Shown here in pieces: positions 1-9,599 of a DNA stretch of 15,925 nt; within the stretch, counting starts at the first letter, position 1; every line of letters begins with the position of its first letter. The notes under the pieces are model-generated. The model searched no databases. It was not told the origin of the DNA and was given only the letters and a program-made list of their open reading frames with translations. This stretch comes from Jimgerdemannia flammicorona (lineage: Eukaryota > Mucoromycota > Endogonomycetes > Endogonales > Endogonaceae). A program made the position numbers and the translations under genes. The stretch lies in the NCBI GenBank assembly GCA_003990745.1, contig RBNI01003409.1, positions 1-15,925 on the forward strand, read 5' to 3'.

Positions 1-7
1 TCCATCC

Positions 8-13
8 TTTATT
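8..13 (-). promoter_or_regulatory. Possible poly(A) signal AATAAA of the left LINE
   Basis: The plus strand reads TTTATT, so the LINE sense strand carries AATAAA about 125 bases after the ORF2 stop. The position suits a 3'-end signal, but a six-base motif in AT-rich sequence can occur by chance and the element's real 3' end is not visible. Confidence 0.35.
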
Positions 14-75
14 AATACCCATCTATCCCATATAAATACATTAAGCCCACCCCTCATTCTATCCCTCTAGGGGGA

Positions 76-99
76 CTCCCCCCTCCCCTCCCCACCCCC
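76..99 (-). other. G-quadruplex-forming candidate in LINE 3' UTR
   Basis: On the minus strand four G-runs of 5, 4, 4 and 6 are separated by single-base loops (T, A, A), the pattern expected of a very stable quadruplex. Next to it the plus strand GGGGGACTCCCCC (positions 70-82) can fold into a short hairpin. G-rich 3' UTR tracts are known in vertebrate L1 elements, where they have been linked to retrotransposition; a similar role here is inference. Confidence 0.6.
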
Positions 100-137
100 A
101 CTCGATGAAAGACCACATTACCCAACACTATCTCTAC

Positions 138-3100
138 CTACTCACTACTCTGCTCACAGATCCTTTCCACTAGACTGCGATGCCACCCACCCTTGGGACC
201 CCAACCCACCCACCACCCAGTCAGCAGATCCCCCATCAACCCCTCCCACTGAAATAACTTTTCCTGTAAACCCATCTGTTGCTCCTCCTCAAAAACAAAG
301 AGCCAATGGCCAGCCAGTCCAACCCACACTGCCAACACCCACTCTATAGTGAGCCAACTATTGTCCACACCACCCACTAGCTGAGATTTCAAATCCTCCC
401 AATGGCCTCTCTCACCATCCAGCCTCCTCTCCACACCTAGTCTATTCTCTACTTCTATCCAAAAGTCTCCCAAAACCTCACATTCTCCCAGCCAATGTTC
501 CGGCATCTGCACCAATCTCCCAACTCACCCTACATTATAACACTCTTCACAATTCAAATGGCCACCTTCCACCAGATGCCCTGCATGGAAATTCAACATG
601 ACATTCCTCCTCAGCATCCTCCACCATACCACCCAGAACTTGGGAGGAAGCCATCGCTGTATCTCAGCACTCCATAACCAGACACCTGCCCAGTCCCACT
701 CTTTGCCAATCCCTGCCACCTGCCAGCCACTTGGCCAAAGATCCTGGCCAAGACCCTTCTGACACTCCATACCATCCCCAATATCAAACTCAGTAAGTGG
801 GGCACCCCCCAGGAGCAGTCTGTCACACCACTACATATCAGGACCCCACATCACCTCTCTCTCATTACCTCTCCAGCACAGTCCAATCCTGTGTGCTCCA
901 TCCACCACCCCCCACCAAAAGCCCTTGAACTGCAGCTGTCAACTACCATTCAGCCCCACCAAAGTGAGCAAATCATGACCCTTGAGGGGAGGATCTCATC
1001 TCCCATACTTTCTGCAACAGTTGTCCCCCTCTCTGTAGTTCAACAACTCTCTTCAACCACCAGGCTCATAGGCAGTGCAATCTCTTAGGGAGATCCACAA
1101 GGCCCAGTCATCTCCTAACCACTGGTGTCACAAGAGTATCCCAACCGATCTGGGACCTCCTTTCTGCCCAAATCCAGTCTCTAGTCATCTTCATCAGTCT
1201 CTTTACCACTCAAGCTGGGAAGTCCAGATGATAGGCCACATACCATAGCTTGGGGAACTAATAAATATTCAGAATGGACACCCTCCCTCCAAAGAGATAT
1301 GGTGGCCTCCCCAACCTCGAAGGGCCTCCCCCCAAATGGTCACCCTGTTCTCCCACCACACTCGAGGCAAGACAGATCCATATACTGAGAGGAATATGCC
1401 CAGATACTGCACCACCTCACCAGTAGGGACAATTGTTCCAATGACATCCCCACCTACCAGCCCATTCCCTAGCACCATTGTCTCACACTTATGCCAGTTG
1501 AGCTTTACCCCAGAGTGCACCTGATACCATTCCACTGTCTCTCATAGTACTGCAACATCTGCTACAAAACCAAGTCCAACTACCATATCATCAGCAAAGG
1601 CCCCCACCTTCCATACTATTCCATATATAGAGAGCCCCACCACCTTCTTGCAAATTCTATCCATCAAAGATTCCAATGAAAGGTCATAGAGAATAGGAGA
1701 CAGAGGGTCCCCCTGAGGAACTCCTCTCCCCAAGGAAAATGTCAGACCTCGGTGACCATTACACATTAATGCTGCCTGGCTGCCCTCCAACAGTTTCAAC
1801 ATAGAAGCCCGAAATCATGAGGGAACACCAATTCTATCTAGCACCTTTCCCAGCCAAACTTGCTATACACAGTCATAGGCCTTCTCCTGGTCCAAAAAAA
1901 CCAATCTACCATCCAGTCCACAAGCCCATACCCCTTCAATGACACCATGCACCCATGCAGTTCCATCTCTTATAAGTTTACCTCCAACAAAGCCCCGCGC
2001 TCCTCACCCAGCCCCTGCTGGACAACTTTCTGTAGCCTCGCAACCACCACCTTCATCACCATCTTCCTGTCTATATCTAGAAGCATGATTGGTCTCCAGT
2101 TCTTCCAATCCTCCCATCTCCCCTTATCTTTGTACAATAAGGCCACCAGCCCCGAGTCCTGTTCTCCAACCCACTCACTACTCAGAAGATCATGGTCACA
2201 GAGGGTAGCCATCTCCCTTAATATGCCAGGAACCTTTGCCATCTTCTTCCAAAAGTCTCAAGGTAACCCATCCTCTCCTGGTGCTGTCCCCAGCTTACTG
2301 GCTGCAAGGACTCTCTGGATCTCCTCCTCTTGGATTGGGGAGATCAAGTCAACTAGGCCCTCGACTGGCAGCAGCTCCCACTCCTCTAGTGTATCTCCAA
2401 TTGCTTCTTCCTCAGCACCCCCCTCTTCCTCACTCCATAGCCCCTGCCATCTCTCCTTCAATACCCCCAGGATCTATTGCATGCCATACACCTCCTAGCT
2501 TTAAGGAGCCTAGACAAATACTGAGTAGACCTCTCTCCCTCCTCAAGTCTCTGCCACCTTAGCCTGGTAGCCAATCCCCACATATAAGTCTCCTCCTCCT
2601 CTCTTAACACCTGCTGCAGTTCTACTACCTCCAATTTCACCTGCTCTAACCTCCAATCCTCTACTTCATCAGCAGTAAACAAATCAGCCCACTCCATCTG
2701 CAATCTCCTCAATCTATTTGAAGCATACCACACATGCTTCCTCTTCTGTCTCTCAGCCTCTCTACCAGCTCCTCCCCAATAGACCCTCACAGCCTCCTTC
2801 AACCTCATCCAGTGGACACTCACAGCCAAACTCTCACATCTCCAAAGAGGAACCTTCACCTGGATGTCCTCCACCTATGAATCTCATAACCCCTTCTCAG
2901 CCAGCAGGGAGGAGTTAAGGCACCAATATCTGAGTCCATCTCCACTCCCCCCAAACTGCCACTGCCCAGACAGTCCCCAGTGATCAGACCACAGACACCA
3001 CTCCACCTCCAAAGACTTCCAAACATCAGTACCCCAATATTCGGCAGTCAGAATCCAGTCAATCCTCATACCTAAGCCATTCACCCAATGTGTGTAGACC

Positions 3101-3660
3101 CTGGTGTTGCCCCACCATGTTCTGCCCATATCTCCCAATGAGCTAAGATTCTCCATCTCCTCCCATGCATCCAGACCACTACATCTCCTCCCTACATTCC
3201 TCCCTCCATCAGTTCTGTCTAATCGCAGATCCCAAACCATATTGAAATCACTAGTGAGAATATCTATGCCTTCCTCTAAGAGAATACCCTCCTCTAGCAG
3301 CTCCTTAATCCATGCAACCCTTTCACTCCTAACTGCAGGGCAGTAGCAGGAGCCAACCCTCACCAACTTCTACCCTGGTCAATACCATTCTCTCCAGACC
3401 AAGCAATCCCCTCAGCTCCTGATTCCCCCCAAATCTCCTCTACCCTTCTTCACCAGAATTGCCACCTTACCAAACCAAGCAGTAGCCCCACCCCATTCTC
3501 TAGTCCACTCTACCTGATCATCCTCATCCTCACACTATACATTCTGTAGTAAGAAGAGATCAGCCTCCAGCCCCTTGAGCCAAGTAAAAATGTTCTTATG
3601 TCGTCCAGATCCCTGTAACCCATTCACATTCAGTGAGAAAATGTTAGTTGTACTGTTCAT
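138..3660 (-). pseudogene. LINE ORF2 (endonuclease-reverse transcriptase), decayed, left copy
   Basis: The product would nick target DNA and copy the LINE RNA at the nick. The ATG at 3660 opens with MNSTTNIFSLNVNGL, a typical APE-endonuclease start. Endonuclease motifs follow: DFN at ~3249, RIDWIL, and SDH at ~2988. The RT has GTAPGEDGLP (~2260), RPIMLLD, DQEKAYD (~1880), QGDPLSP and an intact FADD (aspartates at 1592-1587). A CCHC motif (Cys ~551 and ~542, His ~497, Cys ~482) lies near the end, as in other LINEs. The reading frame changes near 2465 and again between ~1970 and ~1925, then stays constant to the TAG at 138. In-frame stops include a TAG at 1863-1865 where the right copy has Trp, and a TGA near 1542. 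Length (~1170 codons) is normal for the family. Confidence 0.9.
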
Positions 3661-3691
3661 AAGAAATAATGTTATTTATCAAACTCATTCT

Positions 3692-5775
3692 CTACAAATC
3701 TGCATTCAACTCCTCCTATGCCAAGTCCAAGTCATGTTCTGCAGCCAGGCCCTTTGCTTCAGCTTCCTGTGCCTCCAATCCTCCCAGAAGTTCGACCAGT
3801 GCCCCATCCTCTTTCTCCTCAAAGTCCTCATAGTACTCCAGACAGACCTTCTGCCAGAGCTGCAAACCATGATGCTCTGCCCAACAGTAGACAGCCTGCT
3901 CACCAGCAACAACCACCAACTCCACCTTTCTCACCTCATCCACCTCATATCCCTCCTCCTCCAGAAAGACCACAATAATCTCCCCCTTCAATGCCTCCAC
4001 TACTCCATTGCCATGCAGAATCCTAGCCCAATGTTCCTCAGGCATCACCTGCAAATCCACTTCACCCCACGACTCAGCTGCAAGATTATCCATCACCTTG
4101 CTCATCCAAAGCAGGTTCCCCATCTCCTTCCCTCCAGGTGTCCCTGGCTGTCCTGCATCTAGCATCGTGGTATCTGCTCCTACACTGGCAGCCTCATTCC
4201 ATTTCTCCTCTGAGATGTCCACCAGCTTGTCCTCACCCACTGCCACAACCTGACCCCCTTTTGCCACATCAGAGACCCCAAAGTGTACTTGCTGGGCACC
4301 CTGCATCAGCACATCCTCCACTGCCCCTCTCTTCACAGCTGGGTCCCTCCTGATCAGAGGGGGGGGGGTGGCATCATCTGACTCCTCCTCTCAGACCTTG
4401 AATGTACCATCTGCATAGTAGTCCTTGCTCGGTACCTTCCCAGTCTCTTCCTTATTCATCTCCACCTCCTCTTCTCCTTTACTAGCCCAGATGCTGGCTG
4501 TGATGCCTCCCGACCCTGCAGCCCCATCCACTTTCTTCCTTGCTCTACCTGTCATACTTGCCAGCAGCTCTCTCTGTCTCATGCACCCCTGGGCCCACTC
4601 CCACTGTCTCTTGTCAGTGTGGATATGCTTCCCCTCTATAATATCCAGGTGTGTCAACTACTCATAGAGCTTCCAGGCCTTCACCTGCTATTCCACCACA
4701 CCACTCAGTTCCTCCAACACTTCCAACAAGTCCTCCTCCTCCTCCTCACTCCCCTTCACCCTCAATACCTTACAGACAAAAGCCCCCCACATCAATACTG
4801 AGGGCCAGTCACTCGCCTTCCCTGTGGCCTCCCTCACTGCCAGCCGAATCCTGACATCAATATCACCTATCCTAATCATTGTCCTCTCCTATACCTGGAA
4901 GCCAATATCCACCATGTCATCAAACTCTGCCATCACCTCCTCCTCTACCTTCCTCCTTGTCTCCTCCTTCATCACTGTGGGCCCCTTCACCAGCAGCTGC
5001 ACCACTCTGGGGTTCCACCTCAAACAGCATACCATAGAGACCACCACTTCCCCAACTACCACTCCAGTCTTCAGTGCCTCATCCAGTAGGCCCACCTCCT
5101 CAAAGCCCACCTCAACTCCCTCCAGCCCCTTCAGAAATTTCACCAAGGTTGCCCCAGCCATCTGCTGCAAGACAAGCCCCAGGACCATCCTCACAGTCAC
5201 TGCCAAGCCCCTGAAATACAAAGTAGCCACAAACTCCAAAATCGACTTCTTGAGTAATGGTGCCACCACCAGCCCCATCACACCATCAGCCGGTCCCTCT
5301 TCTACTTTGGGCCCATCTGCCCAGCCCCATCATCAGCCATCACATCTGGATTTTTCTCCAGATTTCCAGTTATGCCACCATCAGCAGTTCTGCTACTACT
5401 CTCAGCAGCCACCCCACCAGCCCTACCACCCACCAGCTGAGGACCAGCTCCTCCAGCTCCTCTAGCCCCCCCAACCTTCTGCTTCCCCTTTCCACCTGCC
5501 TGCCTACCCTGAGTCTCCACTGGCCAACCACCATCCCTCAGTGTATCCACAAAGCTCCTCCCTATCTGCCCTCCAACCCCACCACCAGCACCACTTCCAC
5601 TGCCTACACTGGCCTGCCCACTCAAACCACCAAAAGACCCCATTCCCAGCCCATACCCTCTTCCAACATACTGCTAGTTAAAGGCCCCAGGTCCACCTGA
5701 CCTAGTATGTATGTTGGCTTGCTTGCTAGTTGACGTTGCTTTAGTATCTTTCTCCAATAAATGACTTGAAAGTAT
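3692..5775 (-). pseudogene. LINE ORF1 (nucleic-acid-binding protein), decayed, left copy
   Basis: ORF1 proteins coat LINE RNA. Reading from ~5775: a Gly-rich N-terminus, a middle domain (~5280-4690) with alternating hydrophobic segments and a KGPTVMKEE / VDIGF pattern that looks RRM-like, an acidic EEEEEDLLE stretch (~4740), and a charged, coiled-coil-like C-terminus (~4336-3692). I see no CCHC knuckles. The start codon seems lost: the base triplet aligned with the right copy's ATG is ATA (5775-5773). Stops include TAG at 5674-5676 and 4889-4891, both opposite Trp in the right copy, plus TAG and TGA codons around 4660-4690 and 4391. A frameshift lies between ~5345 and ~5285. A TAG at 3716 comes just before the likely natural stop at ~3692. 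ORF2 begins 31 bases further on. The RRM-like call is inference. Confidence 0.8.
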
Positions 5776-5834
5776 GTTGTAAAAGTGTGTGTAACATGAA
5801 TTGTAGTGGAGTATTCTTCTCACTCACCACAAGA

Positions 5835-7043
5835 AGTCAGCCTCACAGGCCTTCATAAGGGGGTAGCTATAAATGGCCCTCTAAACTGCAGGCTGATCAA
5901 ATGAAGACTGTAGCCTAAGGGCTCCCATGTTGAGAGAGAAGACATCCTTAGAGTTATTGAGGCAGAGTGAAGCATTCAGCTGCCCAATGATAGTAGTAAA
6001 ATGAGAGACCACATCATTGAAAACTAAGAATGTAAAAGAGTGAGATTGGAGAGAAGTAGGAGGAGTGGAGTAGTATGCTTACTTAAAATCACAAATAGTA
6101 TCAGAGACCAATAATATACAGCAAAGTAAGTCCTGCCACAGGAGCAGTTCCACCCTGATCTTTCTAGTATCAATTATACAAGCCCTGAACATCCTCACAG
6201 ATAGACTGCAGACCAGAGGTCAAAAGAGAATCAATGGAATTCACAAACTCTTAGTAATCTTCAATAAAGTGAAAGGCAAAGATATGGTCCTAGATGGAAT
6301 AAATGGACCTGATAATGATATCTCAAATAATATCTAAAAATTATCAAAGTTAAGCTTAAATGACCAGATCAGTCAGATATTTTACAGAGAAATGACAGAC
6401 ACCAGTCAAAGCAGCAACTGGCAAGGGAGAGAAGAGGAAAGAGATAGTGAGGAGGAAGAGATGGTCAGCAGAGACAGAGAGAGCAGATTAGGAGAGAAAT
6501 TATAAAGAGATATGGTGGTAAATATATGATCAATATATTTAGATCTAGTCACTAGAGTAAGATAGTTCAATGACCATGTCATCTAAGAGGTATTGATGAC
6601 ATTTATCTAATTCTAAGGACCAGAGGTGATATCATTAAAGTAGATACTAAAGTGTATATTGATGTTACTAATCAAAAGGACCTTTTCTGATAAGAGCCAG
6701 ATATAAGATCACAGAAGCCACCAATAGATAGAGAGGGGGGATTGTAAATCCCAAATAATGCCAGACTCTGAAATATGAGCCAAATATGGAAAAGGTCAGT
6801 AGAGGACTCAGAAATGAGAGATGCAAAATATTTTAACACAAGGACCATGAGACCACTATTCTGGAGACCTATAATCCTATGTAATAATAGCAGAGAAGAT
6901 ATATAAATAAGCAGAAAGAGATGCAGCAGAATGTGCCATATTTTACAAATGAAAAGAATGTTGAGAGCAGGACCAATTAACCAGCTGAGTATATCAAACT
7001 TATTCTGAGTTAGTTTGTATACATTAAGGAACCCAACTCTCAT
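5835..7043 (-). pseudogene. APE-type endonuclease part of a LINE ORF2, degenerate
   Basis: Opens with MRVGFLNVYKLT at 7043, close to the usual NVNGL start of LINE endonucleases, and stays open for 123 codons. FICKIWH matches the expected xxxETWH motif with the catalytic Glu replaced by Lys (codon AAA). FGIYNPPS and SGSYQK follow. The expected GDFN appears as SNIN (~6650), so the catalytic Asp is gone too. After a frame change, YIDHIFTT (~6535) and SADHLFLL (~6460) match the last endonuclease motifs. Beyond it, pieces such as IGQLNASLCLNNSKDVFSLN (~5985-5930) and PLMKACEADFLW (~5870-5835) read as protein linker before the missing RT. Several frameshifts and stops make it a fossil. Its hydrophobic look in the first frame is not evidence for a membrane protein. 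Confidence 0.6.
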
Positions 7044-7450
7044 TATAGGTCAGATGTGCTAATACTAATAGCTGAGAAGGTACCCAAAGTAGAAGCTTTT
7101 GCTTTAAGATCTATTGCTATCTCACCCATTATAGCAATCATATTACCTACCTTTGAAGCAGAGCTGGCTTATAAGAAAGTAAGAGAAGAGAGAATAAGAC
7201 TAAGTTCTATTGTCCATATCTTATAGAAGTTCTATACCTTAGGCCTCTTCACAGTAGCAATATCAGCCAACTACTGGACTTTAGCATAGAAGGACTAGAG
7301 GATCTGTATCTTTACAGCCTCTGTAGCATTCTTATTTTAAGAGAGTATAGGGTCTTGGTCTAAGAGTACTGAGAACCTGAGTATTTTAATCTTCTTTTGA
7401 AATACTGTAATATAATTAAAGTATAAAAGAAATTTAATAGTCAATGCTGA
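7043..7450 (-). pseudogene. ORF1-like C-terminal fragment upstream of the endonuclease ORF
   Basis: A minus-strand frame runs from ~7450 to a TAA at 7045-7043 with protein-like composition (pieces such as ATEAVKIQIL, IATVKRPKV, IAIMGEIAIDLKAKASTLG). It is interrupted five times by TAA or TAG, each at a site where Gln reads naturally. Its final TAA overlaps the ATG of the endonuclease ORF as TAATG. I do not recognise a domain, and calling it ORF1 rests only on its place directly before ORF2. It has no aligned partner in the window. Confidence 0.45.
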
Positions 7451-7559
7451 GATATACAATATGTTGGGAACCTTTGACAATATCAAATAGATATTAGATA
7501 GATTCTTTCAGATCTACTTATTTAGGTAGGTAAAGCCAAAATTATAAATATATATATAT

Positions 7560-8482
7560 TGTAATATGCCTGGCTCAATAGAGGCAAATTACAAGGTTGG
7601 GGGTTAGTGTAGTTTGGCTTGAGCCACCAGTTACTTTGTTAAAAAAGCAACAAAATGTTCTAAGATTTCTGAGGTCCTTGGCATTTAGTGGTATAATAGT
7701 CAAAGCTGGATATCTGCAAGCAATTTCCTTATTGGGATGGTTCTCTAGATATAGCAGTGATTTGTGTATGAATGGATTTCCTTCTTGAGTCAACTGGGAA
7801 TTAGTAGAAATTTGTGTATAGCATGATCTTCAAAAGTATATAATTTCTGGGTAATGATTTCTTATGTAGCATGATGATCTCTATATATAATGGTCTGGCA
7901 ATTTAGTGGTTCTCCTTCTTGGGTAGTGGGTGATCTCTATGTAGTACAATGATCTTCTTACTAGGAATAATGCTAGTGGCAGGTAACTTAATAACTTGGG
8001 CTCACTGGGAAAAATAAATAACTTGGATATTATATAACTCGGATAACTTGGATGTTGCATAACTCAGATAACTCGGATGTCGCAGATTCTTCCTAAATCA
8101 GTGGTTTTCTTCTGGGAATACTACTCAGGTGGCATGGATTCTTCTTGAATCAGTGGCTTTAACTGGGAAATAACTCAGATGACTCAGATAACTTGGATGT
8201 CATGGATTACTCAGATAACTTGGATGTTGTGAATTCTTCCTGAATCAGCAGACTTCTTGAAAATGGTGTCTTCTTGGAAAAGAGTCTCTTGGCAAAGTTG
8301 TGTCAAAGACTGACTTCATTTGTATGACAGATCACTACAAAGTTGCATCAGAAACTGGCTTGAGCAAGGCAGCTTTCTCTTAGGCTTTCTGGGAATGTGG
8401 ATAACTTAGAAATAGTGGCAAAGTTCTTCCTTGAACTTGGGCAGCAAACTTGGATTCTTCAGGCTTAGTCTAGCAAGCATAC
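7560..8482 (-). mobile_element. Truncated LTR (Ty3-like family), inverted relative to the downstream LTR
   Basis: The reverse complement aligns with 8948-9568: nearly identical over the last ~180 bases, and looser with insertions and deletions further in. Its terminal end is complete (complement reads ...CATATTACA at 7560). It lacks the first ~465 bases of the other copy, including TATA and poly(A) motifs. The sequence next to 7560 does not match the primer-binding site that follows the plus-strand LTR, so this is a 3' or solo LTR rather than an intact 5' LTR. The break at 8482 is exactly where the other LTR begins, suggesting that element inserted here. Confidence 0.75.
8010..8240 (+). repeat. 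Degenerate tandem repeat in the truncated LTR
   Basis: Multiple imperfect copies of a ~10-20 base motif around AACTCAGATAACTTGGATGT, grouped at 8010-8080 and 8160-8235 and alternating with GATTCTTC.TGAATCAGTGG spacers. The matching part of the plus-strand LTR (~9040-9150) has only a few scattered copies (CTGAGTT.TC), so the array was expanded in this copy or lost in the other. Confidence 0.65.
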
Positions 8483-8596
8483 TGTGACAAACTAAGATGC
8501 ACCATCTGAATTATACCTTAGCCAGATAATACAAACAATTAGCCAGGTAACATGAACACACAGTATAGTAACCAGCAACCATTGCTGTAGAAACTG

Positions 8597-8604
8597 TATA
8601 AATA
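8597..8604 (+). promoter_or_regulatory. TATA-box candidate in LTR
   Basis: TATAAATA in the first part of the LTR, placed as expected for a U3 promoter. A second TATAAATT lies at 8745-8752, 26 bases before AATAAA; either could set the start of R. Confidence 0.4.
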
Positions 8605-8628
8605 GCCAGACTACCAGATAAAGTATAT

Positions 8629-8685
8629 CTGTGCAGGACCTGCACACCTGTGCTGGACCTGCACACTTATACTGGACCTGCACAA
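8629..8685 (+). repeat. Three tandem 19-base units, each near-palindromic
   Basis: Units 8629-8647, 8648-8666 and 8667-8685 share CTGTGC.GGACCTGCACAC with few changes. The first contains GTGCAGG-A-CCTGCAC, seven-base inverted arms around one base. It sits between the two TATA-like sites, so it could be a protein-binding array or a hairpin in U3; no function is shown. Confidence 0.75.
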
Positions 8686-8770
8686 CTTGCCATAAGTAGT
8701 AAATCTATAGTTAGCCACATAGTAACCAGATAGCAACCAACTTGTATAAATTACCCCAGAGACAAGAGTG

Positions 8771-8776
8771 AATAAA
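8771..8776 (+). promoter_or_regulatory. Poly(A) signal candidate in LTR
   Basis: AATAAA within GTGAATAAACC, 19 bases after a TATA-like motif, a spacing seen in the R region of many LTR elements. Confidence 0.4.
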
Positions 8777-9570
8777 CCTCAGTCCAAAATTGAAGCAAAA
8801 GACAAGTCTGCCTACCACACTTTAAGAGGAACTCTACAGCTACTACTAGGAGATTGTGAGCTTATTTCTCCACTCTAGTCTACTTTCCAATACAAAGCTG
8901 ATTTTGCTGCCAAGTTCGAGTGAAGAACTTTGCCACTTTTTGGAACTATTGGTATACTTGTCAGATAAGCCTGAAGATTTACTACCTAAGTTCAAGGAAG
9001 AACTTTGCCACTATTCCTCAGTTGAAGCTGTCGATTCAGAAGAGTCCATGCCATCTGAGTTGTCTATATCTACCTGAGTTATTTATTGTTCCCAGTGAGC
9101 CTGAGTTTTAGGAGAATCCATGCCAAATCGAGTTGTCTACCAAATCTGTATAAGGAATCCACTCGCACTACACAAGATCATCATGCAGGAATCGTATAAT
9201 GAGAACTGCTAAATTGCCAGACCATCATGCACAAGGAGATCATCATGCTATACAAAGATCATTACACCAGAAATCGCATACTTTTGGAAATTGCCTCACT
9301 ATACAAATTCTACTATTCTCAGTTGACCCAAAAAGGAAACCTGTTCATACACACAAATTGCCACTATACCCAGAGAACCATTTCAATTAGGAAATTGACT
9401 CACAAATCACTCGCAGATATCCAGCTTTGACTATTATACCACTAAACACCAAGGACCTCAGGAGTCTTAAAACATTTTGTTGCTTTTTGACAAAGTAACT
9501 GGGGGCTCAAGCCAAACTACATCAACCCCCAATCTTGTAATTTGCCTCTATTGAGCTGGCATGTTACATT

Positions 9571-9588
9571 TGGGGGCTCAACTGGGAA
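9571..9588 (+). other. Primer-binding site candidate (PBS)
   Basis: TGGGGGCTCAACTGGGAA begins two bases after the LTR end. It starts with TGG, the complement of the CCA end of a tRNA, as minus-strand primer sites do. The implied tRNA 3' end would be TTCCCAGTTGAGCCCCCA; I cannot name the tRNA. The first 11 bases also occur inside the LTR at 9500-9510. Confidence 0.55.
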
Positions 9589-9599
9589 GATTTCAAAAT

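Larger units (their letters stand above)
1..137 (-). other. 3' UTR of the left LINE
   Basis: Non-coding stretch after the ORF2 stop (TAG, complement of 138-140). On the minus strand it is very G-rich in its first part and AT-rich toward the window edge. It holds a G-quadruplex candidate (76-99) and an AATAAA (complement of 8-13). The 3' end of the element and any target-site duplication lie outside the window. Confidence 0.7.
1..5825 (-). mobile_element. Non-LTR retrotransposon (LINE, Tad-like), left copy, inactive
   Basis: Two-ORF LINE read on the minus strand: short 5' UTR (~5776-5825), ORF1 (~5775-3692), ORF2 (3660-138) and 3' UTR (137-1, running off the window). ORF2 has an APE-type endonuclease, a reverse transcriptase and a C-terminal CCHC motif, the standard order for L1/Tad-type LINEs. 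It is homologous along its whole length to the plus-strand copy at ~10690-15925. The 5' boundary is estimated from where similarity to that copy fades and where coding of the older element next door stops, so it may be off by ~20 bases. Many stops and at least three frameshifts make it non-autonomous. The sense strand is G-rich and C-poor. Family placement as Tad-like is inferred from motif style. Confidence 0.9.
5826..7559 (-). mobile_element. Remnant of a second, older LINE lineage
   Basis: AT-rich block whose minus strand still carries coding traces: an ORF1-like tail (~7450-7043) followed by an endonuclease ORF (7043 to ~6410) and more coding-like sequence down to ~5835, where the left LINE begins. 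It lacks the G-rich strand bias of the flanking LINEs and does not align with their ORFs by eye, so it is a different family. The reverse transcriptase is absent here and, if it survives, would lie beyond the left LINE outside the window. The right boundary is set by the LTR end at 7560; the AT repeat at 7546-7558 separates the two. Confidence 0.65.
8483..9568 (+). repeat. 5' LTR, ~1086 bp
   Basis: Starts TGTGACA and ends TGTTACA, giving the usual TG...CA termini. The end is firm, because a second copy of the family ends at the same place (7560, inverted) and a primer-binding site follows. The start is less firm: it is chosen from the TG terminus and because similarity to the inverted copy breaks there. 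Inside lie TATA-like sites at 8597 and 8745, AATAAA at 8771, a triple 19-base repeat at 8629-8685 and a 25-base direct repeat (8912-8937 and 8988-9012, AAGTTC..G.GAAGAACTTTGCCACT). Confidence 0.7.

Noticed and set aside
1860..2498. 212-residue plus-strand ORF rich in Ser and Pro
   Set aside because: It lies antisense to the reverse-transcriptase region of the left LINE; its composition is just the complement of a G-rich coding strand.
4360..4369. G homopolymer at ~4360 and another at ~10842 as programmed frameshift sites
   Set aside because: The runs are at non-matching places in the two ORF1 copies and the frame is unchanged across them.
6672..7043. Hydrophobic 123-residue ORF as a membrane protein
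   Set aside because: The motif order (NVxxL, xxxIWH, GIYxPPS, SGSYQK and later SADH) matches a decayed endonuclease; hydrophobicity comes from AT-rich codons.
7597..7788. Short ORFs on both strands near 7575-7793
   Set aside because: They lie inside the terminal part of the LTR, and the matching part of the other LTR does not keep the frames.
7560..8482. Complete LTR of its own with TGTCACA start at 8489
   Set aside because: It lacks the TATA, poly(A) and triple-repeat region found in the other copy, so truncation by insertion is simpler. Not fully excluded.
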